DNA of 64,000 nt, from assembly GCA_964556665.1 (NCBI GenBank), contig CAZKXU010000003.1, positions 12,882 through 76,881 on the forward strand, given 5' to 3'. This DNA is from CAZKXU01 sp964556665. Its GTDB lineage: Bacteria > Bdellovibrionota_C > UBA2361 > CAZKXU01. The notes below the pieces were generated by a model, which saw only the letters and a program-made list of their open reading frames with translations, was not told where the DNA came from and made no database searches. Each line of letters begins with the position of its first letter. The first letter of the stretch is position 1. Position numbers and translations under genes: made by a program. Positions 15,364 through 22,972 of the stretch are shown here, piece by piece.

Positions 15364-15644
15364 TTGTAACAAATAAAGTTGAAGTACACCGTTTAAAAAT
15401 GTCATCATCACTGTGAAATGTAATAGTTGGAATTTATCCTCTAATTTTATATTTCCTCTACTACCGAATTATTATTATCTCGTGTCATCATTTTGACAGT
15501 ATGCCCGATAGTCAACTAGTACGAGCTTCACATTAAACAGTAACCTACTGAATCACGGATATATTTTAGTCTCAAATTGCCCATCCGGGTTGGCAGGCTT
15601 TTAGCATTACACCAGCATGTATCTCTTTATGCATGGAGGTTAGA

Positions 15645-16280
15645 ATGCTCGAGAAAAAAAATGACCAGGAGCTAATTCAGGAGTTTAAAAAAGGGAATAA
15701 AGATAGTTTTGAGGAGCTGGTATCACGCTATTCCAATAAGGCATTTAGCTTAGCAACTAGATTAACAAGGAATCAACAGGACGCAGAAGAGGTGCTGCAG
15801 GATGTTTTTGTGACTGTTTACAGAAAGATTGCAGGTTTTGAGGGAAAGAGTTCCTTCTCGAGTTGGCTTTATAGGGTTACAGTTAATGCAGCATTAATGA
15901 AGCTTAGAAAGCGTAGGCAGGACCACAGTATGTCAATTGAAGACATTCTTCCGCAGCTACGGGATTCAGTTGCATTTAAAAGCCCGGATCACCTTGATGT
16001 CGATACGGTCGCGCTTAAGCACCAATTGACTACAGCTCTAGAGGATGCAATTCAAACACTACCTGATGAGTATCGTCCTGTTTTTATACTGCGCGATGTG
16101 GATGGTCTAACAAGTAAAGAGGTCAGTAAGATTCTAAGCATCAGCGTGCCGGCAGTAAAATCAAGGCTTCATCGTTCACGCATGATGCTGCGCAGAAAGC
16201 TATTGCGTGTCTTTAGAGAGTATAAGGGAAATCTGTCGATCGGGACGATACAGCTACAATCTATAAACCAGAGAGGGTAA
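15645..16280 (+). CDS. ECF-type RNA polymerase sigma factor
   Basis: 211 residues. Region 2 (NDQELIQEFKKGNKDSFEELV ... NQQDAEEVLQDVFVTVY ... SSFSSWLYRVTVNAAL) and region 4 (LPDEYRPVFILRDVDGLTSK ... VPAVKSRLHRSRMMLR) are both present. ATG 15645 is preferred to ATG 15633 because GGAGGT lies between them. No anti-sigma gene follows; downstream is a 76-bp palindrome. Target genes unknown. Confidence 0.92.
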   Translation: MLEKKNDQELIQEFKKGNKDSFEELVSRYSNKAFSLATRLTRNQQDAEEVLQDVFVTVYRKIAGFEGKSSFSSWLYRVTVNAALMKLRKRRQDHSMSIEDILPQLRDSVAFKSPDHLDVDTVALKHQLTTALEDAIQTLPDEYRPVFILRDVDGLTSKEVSKILSISVPAVKSRLHRSRMMLRRKLLRVFREYKGNLSIGTIQLQSINQRG

Positions 16281-16348
16281 GTAGTATTATTCTTCGCATG
16301 CGCGTTACCATTTTTCTAATGCACAGTGATATAGATCCTTTCGAACTC

Positions 16349-16424
16349 ACTGGGACCGCGGGCTTCCAGCCCGCTACGGATTATCTGCAAGTTTGTATGC
16401 GGGCTAGAAGCCCGCGGTCCCAGT
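16349..16424 (+). repeat. 76-bp GC-rich palindromic repeat, copy 2
   Basis: Arms ACTGGGACCGCGGGC...CCAGCCCGC and GCGGGCT.GAAGCCCGCGGTCCCAGT around a variable centre. Intergenic, after the sigma factor gene. Confidence 0.9.
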
Positions 16425-16486
16425 AGGGTATAAAAACTTAGGTATATGCCTTTGGAAATCTAGCTTCATCGATCAGGGCACGGGAG

Positions 16487-16675
16487 GTGCCAAAAGATCT
16501 AATTGACTGTTTTGTAAGATCTAAAATAGAGGAATTAGATCCAGGCAATCTATGGATTACAATTGGCAGGCAACATACAGATCTTTTATATGGTGCAATT
16601 TCTATAGGTCAGATCAGTGGTAAGGCAGAATTTAACCGCGGAGGTGGTCAACCCATAACTAATTGTAGTAGCTGA
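16487..16675 (+). CDS. Orphan ORF of unknown function, possibly a fragment
   Basis: 62 residues from a GTG start; the open frame extends about 30 bases further upstream without a start codon (ASSIRAREVPKDL), so this may be the tail of a truncated gene. No family recognised. It ends three bases before the convergent Rrf2 gene. Confidence 0.3.
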   Translation: MPKDLIDCFVRSKIEELDPGNLWITIGRQHTDLLYGAISIGQISGKAEFNRGGGQPITNCSS

Positions 16676-16678
16676 CTT

Positions 16679-17104
16679 TTAGTTTCTTTTCGAGGACTTC
16701 TTCGGAGGCTTTTTAGAACTAGAAAATCTTCTATTCTTCGCCCATCTCTCAGTTTTCTCGCGGTAACTTTTCCAGGCATCATGAAGAAGACAGGGGTTTT
16801 GGGAGTTGCAGCTTTTCCAACCAAAGGCGCACTCTCTAGTATCTATTTGAGCTCCGATAGCTTTCAATACATCAATATATCTTATTTCCGCAGGTTTTAT
16901 GGCCAACCTAAATCCTCCTTTACTCCCTTTTCTTGCAATTAGGATCTTTGCTGTTACAAGTTGACGTAGGATTTTAGAAAGATATGCCATTGGCACATCG
17001 GTTGCTTCAAATAGTTCCTGACTCGATATAAGCTTAGCACGGTCCTGCGTGCTTATGTATGCAACTGCCCTTAATGCATACTGAGCCGTGTTATTTAGCT
17101 GCAT
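16679..17104 (-). CDS. Rrf2-family regulator, NsrR-like
   Basis: 141 residues. Winged-helix DNA-binding part (AQYALRAVAYIS, then YLSKILRQLVTAKILIARKG.KGGF) followed by three cysteines, C-x6-C-x5-C (CAFGWKSCNSQNPC), suited to an iron-sulfur cluster as in NsrR and IscR. A very basic C-terminal tail follows. It overlaps the end of the nnrS-type gene by 14 bases, so both are cotranscribed. NsrR senses nitric oxide through its cluster. The perfect palindrome at 18330-18353 is its most likely operator. Confidence 0.85.
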   Translation of the reverse strand: MQLNNTAQYALRAVAYISTQDRAKLISSQELFEATDVPMAYLSKILRQLVTAKILIARKGSKGGFRLAIKPAEIRYIDVLKAIGAQIDTRECAFGWKSCNSQNPCLLHDAWKSYREKTERWAKNRRFSSSKKPPKKSSKRN

Positions 17105-18272
17105 AGTGAGATAAGTGATTAAAAATTATTATACTTTTAGCAGCCATAACCATCCAGAATAACAATGCCATAGTTCCTAGAACTAAGATTATCCCTATAA
17201 GTGAGTTATACTGCAATAACGACGATAGCACACGAGCAAAGGTTGCACATTGCCAGCAGAGGATCGTTAGCCATAAGAGCTTTGGCTTAATAATGCTTCT
17301 AGATGTAATGAATGAGAGTATCTGTGAGCTAGTCCCCATTACTATAGATACGACAGCTCCCATGCCCCAGGCATGTACGGTAAAATCTGTAGGTGCAAAG
17401 CCTGTCCATAAAGAGATCCAGCCTACTAATAGCCAGATGAAACCTGATACAAAAGCAAGGGTTAACGGTTCATGTAAGGAGCCTCCCCACATCAGAGTAG
17501 CACGGGTAAGGTAGATATATAAAGCCAGGTTAATGCCGATAGAGAGGCAGAATAGATTCGAGGAGAGCTGAAAGATGAAAATGAGAAGGGAGAATAAATA
17601 GACAGCCATGAAAAAGAGCATGGCTTTAGGCGCCAAACGTTTGCCGCCTAAAAATCCGCTGATAAACTGCTGGCCGGTGCCAAATAAAATCGGACAGATT
17701 CCGAACCAGATCAATCCAAGGGCAGTTTGTGGATCGCTGAGATTAAGAAATGTACCGCAGCATAGGACGGTTAATCCAAAGAAGACTGGCACAGCTATCT
17801 GAACAATCTGTTCATACTTAGCGCGGACAGAGTTTTTTAAGAGAAAAAGTAGGGATGTTAAAAAAACTAAACTCAACACTAATTCTACTAAATATTTTAT
17901 CTCTGTAGATGTTTTTAGCAGTAATGAAATAGCTAAAACAGGTATGATTATCAAAGTTTTAGTTGGAGCCGTGATCCTGGATCCCATGAGGACTGGGATA
18001 GCGTGAAAGACAAAACCAAGAATAAAAGAACCGATAAAAAAATAGATCTGGATAAATGAGTGCAACTCGCGCAGCTCAATATATTCAACAGCTACGGGGA
18101 GTATCCCACTACGTATCAACCATGCCTTTATTCCATAATAACCGGTGCCTGCAAGTGCACAGAGAATGCCAAAGAGGAAAAATTTGTCAATCAATATAAT
18201 GGGCCTATCCTCAGTCTGCGCAGGGGATCGTCTTTTGATCTGTATTACTTTGTCGGCTGTAATAAGAGTCAT
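17091..18272 (-). CDS. NnrS-family membrane protein
   Basis: 393 residues, about 12 hydrophobic segments. Family features include ELHSFIQIYFFIGSFILGF, FGTGQQFISGFLGGKR and WGMGAVVSIVMGTSSQILSF with conserved His residues. NnrS proteins are haem/copper membrane proteins linked to tolerance of nitrosative stress. Cotranscribed with the Rrf2 regulator and divergent from the NO-reductase-like operon, which supports a role in nitric oxide handling. Confidence 0.85.
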   Translation of the reverse strand: MTLITADKVIQIKRRSPAQTEDRPIILIDKFFLFGILCALAGTGYYGIKAWLIRSGILPVAVEYIELRELHSFIQIYFFIGSFILGFVFHAIPVLMGSRITAPTKTLIIIPVLAISLLLKTSTEIKYLVELVLSLVFLTSLLFLLKNSVRAKYEQIVQIAVPVFFGLTVLCCGTFLNLSDPQTALGLIWFGICPILFGTGQQFISGFLGGKRLAPKAMLFFMAVYLFSLLIFIFQLSSNLFCLSIGINLALYIYLTRATLMWGGSLHEPLTLAFVSGFIWLLVGWISLWTGFAPTDFTVHAWGMGAVVSIVMGTSSQILSFITSRSIIKPKLLWLTILCWQCATFARVLSSLLQYNSLIGIILVLGTMALLFWMVMAAKSIIIFNHLSHYAAK

Positions 18273-18329
18273 GATTTGTATTGGTAGTTGAAAATACTAT
18301 TCAACTATTGCTTAGCTAATAATTAATTA

Positions 18330-18353
18330 ATAATGGATAATTATATCCATTAT
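18330..18353. promoter_or_regulatory. Perfect 24-bp palindrome, candidate Rrf2 operator
   Basis: ATAATGGATA-ATTA-TATCCATTAT lies between nnrS (start 18272, minus) and the genes to the right. Perfect dyad symmetry, AT-rich and placed upstream of the nnrS-rrf2 unit. Binding by the Rrf2 protein is inferred. Confidence 0.6.
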
Positions 18354-18354
18354 G

Positions 18355-18381
18355 GATCTTTTTATTTTAAATAAAAAGATC
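18355..18381. repeat. Perfect 27-base palindrome
   Basis: GATCTTTTTATTT, one T, AAATAAAAAGATC, directly beside the 18330 palindrome. It could be a second operator or the stem of a weak terminator shielding the divergent units. Confidence 0.55.
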
Positions 18382-18417
18382 TAAATTCATGCCATTGATT
18401 ATGAACACAAACTGGCT

Positions 18418-19536
18418 GTGGAAGATTCAATGAGTGCAATATTGGAGCTACAGAAGACAGAGGCGCTACTCTTTAAGTACGGTTCCGGTACTGGTACAAA
18501 TCTTTCAACGCTGCGATCCAGTAAGGAGCGCTTAAAGGGAGGGGGGAAGTCCTCCGGTCCGGTGTCATTTATGCGCGCCTTTGACGGCTGGGCGGCAGTG
18601 GTAAAGAGCGGAGGCAAGACTAGGCGTGCTGCCAAGATGCAGATTCTGAATATAGATCACCCTGACATTGTTGAATTTATAGGATGCAAAGTTGCAGAGG
18701 AGAAAAAAGCATGGACCTTGATCGATGCAGGTTTTGATGGTGGCTTTGCTGTCCCTGGAGGCGCCTATGACTCGGTTGCTTTTCAGAATGTTAATACCTC
18801 AGTACGCGTAAGTGATGAGTTTATGCGAGCTGTTGAAAGGGAAAGCACAGTTCAGGATATATTTGAGGTCTACCTACAGGCTTGGAAGTTTGGCTTAAAG
18901 TCAGTTGCGCTTTATCGCGACGGCTCGAAGCGGGTACAACCATTAAATACGGAGAGAGGGCAAAAAATACAACCAGGGTTTCCGCAACGTAGACGTTTAA
19001 ATAATGAACGGAATGCGATTACCCATAAGTTCAATATTTCTGGCTTTGAGGGGTACATTACTGTTGGTTTATTTGAGGATGGTTCTCCTGGGGAGATATT
19101 TATCGTGGCTGCAAAAGAGGGATCAACCCTCTCAGGAACTCTAGATGCACTTGCAACCTCAGTCTCGCTTGCATTGCAGTATGGTGTGCCACTCTCAGCT
19201 TTAGTGAAGAAGTTTAGCCATGTGCGCTTTGAACCCTCAGGCTTCACTGGTAGTCGTGCCATTCCTTTTGCAAAATCAATAGTCGATTATATTTTTCGTT
19301 GGCTGGCGATCAGGTTTATGAGTTTAGAGGAGCAGCGAGGGCTAGGGCTATCTTTAGATAAAGATACCGTGAACACAGCTGCTACAGGAGAGCAGTCACT
19401 GAAAAATGTTCAGGTTGCTACGTTTCAAAATTCAGAGGACGCTCCTCCTTGCTTGACCTGTGGTTCGAGCTTGATGGTTAGGCAGGCAGGCTGCTATGTC
19501 TGTCTTAACTGTGGAGCCCAGGGGGGGTGTGGCTGA
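18418..19536 (+). pseudogene. nrdJ: Class II (B12-dependent) ribonucleotide reductase with the catalytic core deleted
   Basis: A 372-residue open frame made of two NrdJ pieces. Residues about 1-140 match the N-terminal part (YGSGTGTNLSTLRSSKERL ... SGGKTRRAAKMQILNIDHPD ... NTSVRVSDEFMRAVE). From about 145 the sequence jumps to the C-terminal part (WKFGLKSVALYRDGSKR ... ITHKFNISGFEGYITVGLFE ... FEPSGFTGSRAIPFAKSIVD), ending in a Cys-rich tail (CLTCGSS ... CYVCLNCGAQGGCG). The middle, with the radical and redox-active cysteines, is missing, and the frame begins abruptly at VEDSM with no N-terminal domain. It cannot reduce nucleotides. The deletion kept the frame open, so a product could still be made. 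Confidence 0.85.
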
Positions 19537-19557
19537 TATTATTTATAGGAGTGTTTT

Positions 19558-19710
19558 ATGGAACAGCAGAATGACGAACCGCCATTTTGGCAAAAAATGT
19601 TTGATAATCCCTGGCTGTTGCTCTTTCTAGGAATTGGAGTAATGGCTGTATTTTATACCGGTTGGGGATTTGTGGAGGTTTTGAGTCTGCCACAGGCCAC
19701 ACTGCCATAA
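19558..19710 (+). CDS. Small single-pass membrane protein, first gene of the oxidase/NOR operon
   Basis: 50 residues (start MEQQNDEPPFWQKMFDNPWL, then a hydrophobic helix LLFLGIGVMAVFYTGWGF). Start behind AGGAGTGTTTT. It lies 16 bases before the CuA subunit gene, suggesting a small accessory subunit of the complex, as many haem-copper enzymes have. Confidence 0.7.
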   Translation: MEQQNDEPPFWQKMFDNPWLLLFLGIGVMAVFYTGWGFVEVLSLPQATLP

Positions 19711-19726
19711 TTTTAGGAGGATATAT

Positions 19727-20272
19727 ATGTCTCATGAGTTGCATTCAGGAATAGTCGCGCCGCAAGGGACTTGGTGGGTTCCGGCCGGTCCGCAGGAGAA
19801 GCGTTGGGTTACGATCGCTTTTATATGGTGTATGGTTCTATCGGCGATGATGCCGTTATGGCATATTAAGGGCGGACAAAATCCAAGCGGTATACGCTCA
19901 AAGGTTGACCCGGGATCGTTCGTGCAGCGCGTTGATCGCTTTGTCTCGGAGTATAAAGTAGGGGAAGATAGTGGTTTTCCAGTTGTCGCGCCACCGCCGG
20001 GAAGTGAGGTCTATCTGTTGGCACGTATGTGGCAATGGTATCCGGTTCTAAAGTTGAAGAAAGGGGTCGAATACACACTTCATCTATCATCCTCAGATGT
20101 TAATCATGGCTTTAGTCTCTATCCTATAAACGTAAATATTCAGGTAGTGCCTGGGTATGATTACGGCCTAAAGGTGACACCAAATCAGTCCGGTGATTTT
20201 CGTATTATCTGTAATGAGTTTTGCGGTATCGGTCATCATGTGATGATCGGAAAAATATTAGTTGAGGAGTAA
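19727..20272 (+). CDS. Haem-copper enzyme subunit II with CuA site
   Basis: 181 residues: an N-terminal membrane anchor (TIAFIWCMVLSAMMPLW) and a periplasmic cupredoxin domain. All CuA ligands are present: His127 (SDVNHGF), Cys162, Cys166, His170 and Met173 (CNEFCGIGHHVM), with Glu164 as backbone-carbonyl ligand. It accepts electrons from a soluble or membrane donor and passes them to subunit I. AGGAGG lies before the ATG and subunit I starts 6 bases downstream. Confidence 0.92.
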   Translation: MSHELHSGIVAPQGTWWVPAGPQEKRWVTIAFIWCMVLSAMMPLWHIKGGQNPSGIRSKVDPGSFVQRVDRFVSEYKVGEDSGFPVVAPPPGSEVYLLARMWQWYPVLKLKKGVEYTLHLSSSDVNHGFSLYPINVNIQVVPGYDYGLKVTPNQSGDFRIICNEFCGIGHHVMIGKILVEE

Positions 20273-20278
20273 TTTTCT

Positions 20279-22006
20279 ATGAGCACAATTGAAAGCTTGG
20301 CATTTCGTTTTCGTACCTGTCCAGTTACCGGTCTTAAGATCGATCCGACCGCTGAAAAGCTTATTAAAATAAACGCGGTTATTGCGGTTGTTTGCTTCCT
20401 TTTAGGGGTAGTTGCTGCAATTGGGTTGGTGTTGACTAGATGGCAGTCGGTACATCTCTTAGATGCAACGATGTATTACCGCTTTCTGACCTTACATGGT
20501 CTGAACATGCTGATATTTTTTATTATCTTTTTTGAGATGGCGATTCTTTACTTTTGCTGTACCGTTCTGCTGAACGCGCGTCTTCCGAAACCAGCCTTCG
20601 GGTGGGCAGCTCTCGGATTAATGGTAAGCGGCGCCGTTATGGTCAATTACATGGTCTTGACCGGAAAGGCGGATGTATTATTTACCTCATATCCACCCCT
20701 GCAAGCCGCACCTAACTATTATCTAGGGATTATTTTGTTTGCGGTAGGGGCCCTCATAGTCACCTTCCATTTTTTAGGAGCTATGATTGTAGCTAAAAAA
20801 GAGAAAACATATAGCGGTTCTGTTCCCTTGGTGGTTTTCGGTGCGCTCACCGCTGATATTATTGCAATCATTACACTGCTTCATGGCGCAGCAACATATA
20901 TACCTACATGGCTCTGGTCACTTGGGGTAATGAATATCGATCCTCAGATCTATAGGCTTCTCTTCTGGGCCTTGGGGCACTCTTCGCAGCAGATAAATGT
21001 GGCAGCCATGGTAGCAGTTTGGTATCTCTTAGCTGGAATAACTGTCGGAGGTGTAGTACTTAATGAAAAAATTAGCCGCACAGCCTTTGTGCTCTACATT
21101 CTGTTTATCTCAATGGCCTCAGCGCACCATCTCTTGGTAGATCCCGGAATGGGGCCAGCCTGGAAAGTTTGGAATACCAGTTACGCTATGTACCTTGCGG
21201 TGTTAGCAAGTCTGATTCATGGCTTCACCGTGCCGGCTGGTATAGAAATGGGGCAGCGTCTGCGCGGCTTTACAAACGGAACATTTGAGTGGCTGACTAA
21301 GGCGCCCTGGGGCGATCCTGGATTCTCTGGAATGATTCTTTCAGTAATAATCTTCGGATTTCTGGGCGGTATTACTGGAGTTACTATTGGTACAGAGCAG
21401 ATAAATATTATGGCACACAATACTCTGCGCATTCCAGGGCATTTTCATGTGACGGTAGTTGGAGGTACAGCATTAGCATTTATGGCGGTTACCTACTATG
21501 TCTTGCCACTAATCTTTAGAAAGAGGGTGGCCTTTTGGGCTATGGCTAAATATCAGCCATGGGTGTTTGGCATAGGTATTACAATTATGTCTATGGGGAT
21601 GAGTTTTATGGGAGGCTTCGGTGTGCCGAGACGACATTGGGATATAACAGGCACAGCAGCCCCGTTCTCGCTTGATTTTCATCCGGCAGTAAACCTTCTT
21701 CAGGCGCTTTTCGGAATAGGTGGATTAATCGCGGCTCTTGGGGCCTTGATCTTTATCATTATAGCTGTGGTTTCGGTCTTTTTCGGGAAGGCCTGTACAG
21801 AGGAAGCGATACGAAACCATGTGTCGGGAATTCCACAGGGTATTCTGAAACTTCCGGCGCAGCAGCATGGGGGCTCAATGGTGGCTCGAGTTCACAAGGC
21901 TGGTTGTCCCGGTACGGTAATACTCACATTCATATTCTTAGCATGCTTTGTGGTGTATTACTTCGTTAACTGGAAGCTTTTGAGTCTGCTATGGAAGATC
22001 GGGTAG
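20279..22006 (+). CDS. Haem-copper superfamily subunit I, probable nitric oxide reductase type
   Basis: 575 residues, at least 12 membrane helices. The six metal-binding His are present: His73 (TLHGLNM) and His389 for low-spin haem, His387 (PGHFHV) for high-spin haem, and His233 (LGHSSQQ), His282 and His283 (SAHHLL) for the second metal. True oxidases of the A and B types have a cross-linked Tyr four residues after the first of these (HPEVY). Here that position is Gln237, so the oxygen-reducing chemistry is doubtful and NO reduction is more likely. CuA subunit II, an SCO protein and divergent NnrS/Rrf2 genes fit the CuA-containing NO reductases proposed in recent superfamily surveys. The reaction is inferred, not shown. 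Confidence 0.85.
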   Translation: MSTIESLAFRFRTCPVTGLKIDPTAEKLIKINAVIAVVCFLLGVVAAIGLVLTRWQSVHLLDATMYYRFLTLHGLNMLIFFIIFFEMAILYFCCTVLLNARLPKPAFGWAALGLMVSGAVMVNYMVLTGKADVLFTSYPPLQAAPNYYLGIILFAVGALIVTFHFLGAMIVAKKEKTYSGSVPLVVFGALTADIIAIITLLHGAATYIPTWLWSLGVMNIDPQIYRLLFWALGHSSQQINVAAMVAVWYLLAGITVGGVVLNEKISRTAFVLYILFISMASAHHLLVDPGMGPAWKVWNTSYAMYLAVLASLIHGFTVPAGIEMGQRLRGFTNGTFEWLTKAPWGDPGFSGMILSVIIFGFLGGITGVTIGTEQINIMAHNTLRIPGHFHVTVVGGTALAFMAVTYYVLPLIFRKRVAFWAMAKYQPWVFGIGITIMSMGMSFMGGFGVPRRHWDITGTAAPFSLDFHPAVNLLQALFGIGGLIAALGALIFIIIAVVSVFFGKACTEEAIRNHVSGIPQGILKLPAQQHGGSMVARVHKAGCPGTVILTFIFLACFVVYYFVNWKLLSLLWKIG

Positions 22007-22920
22007 TTTCTGTGCAGGACCTGACTCATTTACAGAAATATGAGATCGACATAGGGATGTGGATCCTCCTATTTTGGATGGTCTCAACCATGTTGCTCTG
22101 GTTTATCGCTTTTTCCCATCTGCCAGACTCGGTGCCTGAGTGGGCGCGGCGTGCTCAGGAGATCTGCTTCGGACTAGGTCCTAACGGATTGCCTAACGGA
22201 GGCGGGTGGATTGTACTTACAGCGGCACCACTATCACTCTTGCTTTCGATATTTGCGATCTATCCGAGCGAGATTCGTGAGAGTTTGCATAAAGGACCGT
22301 TTGCTACAAATGGAAATAAAGCATTATTAATCCTCTCTTTTTTAGCGTTGGCTGAGATCTCTTGGATTGCAAATAAGATCGTTAAGGCCTTAAGTTCGAA
22401 TCTAATAGTCAGTACAAGAGAGGAGGGGTTGCCAGTTGGGTATCCGCGCCTTCATAAGATCGTGCCAAGTTTTGAACTTATAAATCAGGATGGTAAGAAT
22501 ATAAAGCTAGGCGATTTTGGCGGCCAGACAGTTTTCCTTACTTTTGCATTTGCCCATTGTCGTACAGTGTGTCCGCTGGTTGTGCGTAATATTCAAGATA
22601 CAATTGATCAGGTTGGCGGTAAGGTTTCATTGGTGATTGTAACACTAGATCCATGGCGTGACACACAGGCAGCACTTCTACCGCAATCAAATTCATGGAA
22701 GCTAGGGGCACAGCAGCATTTTCTATCTGGTGACCCTATAGCCGTTAATAGGTTATTGGATGAATTAGCTGTGCCGCGCGAGCGAAATGCGACCAACGGT
22801 GATTTAATTCATCCAGCCTTAGTATATATAATTGATCGGGAGGGTTTTATCGCTTATAGCTTTAACAATCCGTCAGTAAGATGGTTAGTAGAGGCGTATA
22901 ATCGATTACTGGAAGATTAG
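21991..22920 (+). CDS. SCO-type copper protein with three-helix membrane anchor
   Basis: 309 residues. The C-terminal half is a SCO1/SenC thioredoxin-fold domain: CRTVCP copper motif in FAFAHCRTVCPLVV, VTLDPWRDT, and a late His in NGDLIHPALVYIID. Family members deliver copper to CuA. The N-terminal 140 residues are unusual: three hydrophobic segments (MWILLFWMVSTMLLWFIAF, WIVLTAAPLSLLLSIFAIYP, ALLILSFLALAEISWIA) where SCO proteins normally have one. It overlaps the end of subunit I by 16 bases, so translation is coupled and it is probably needed in stoichiometric amount. Confidence 0.88.
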   Translation: MEDRVVSVQDLTHLQKYEIDIGMWILLFWMVSTMLLWFIAFSHLPDSVPEWARRAQEICFGLGPNGLPNGGGWIVLTAAPLSLLLSIFAIYPSEIRESLHKGPFATNGNKALLILSFLALAEISWIANKIVKALSSNLIVSTREEGLPVGYPRLHKIVPSFELINQDGKNIKLGDFGGQTVFLTFAFAHCRTVCPLVVRNIQDTIDQVGGKVSLVIVTLDPWRDTQAALLPQSNSWKLGAQQHFLSGDPIAVNRLLDELAVPRERNATNGDLIHPALVYIIDREGFIAYSFNNPSVRWLVEAYNRLLED

Positions 22921-22972
22921 GGTTTTACTTGGACAGCGGAGTTACTCTCCATCGTCTGTGTAGGATGTTATA

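Noticed and set aside
15480..15520. TTGACA-containing promoter for the sigma factor gene.
   Set aside because: TTGACA is present near 15495, but the -10 at the right distance (TAGTAC) is poor and the leader would be long.
20279..22006. Ordinary aa3- or cbb3-type cytochrome oxidase.
   Set aside because: The HxxxY cross-link pair is absent, and CcoO/CcoP-type cytochrome c subunits are missing.
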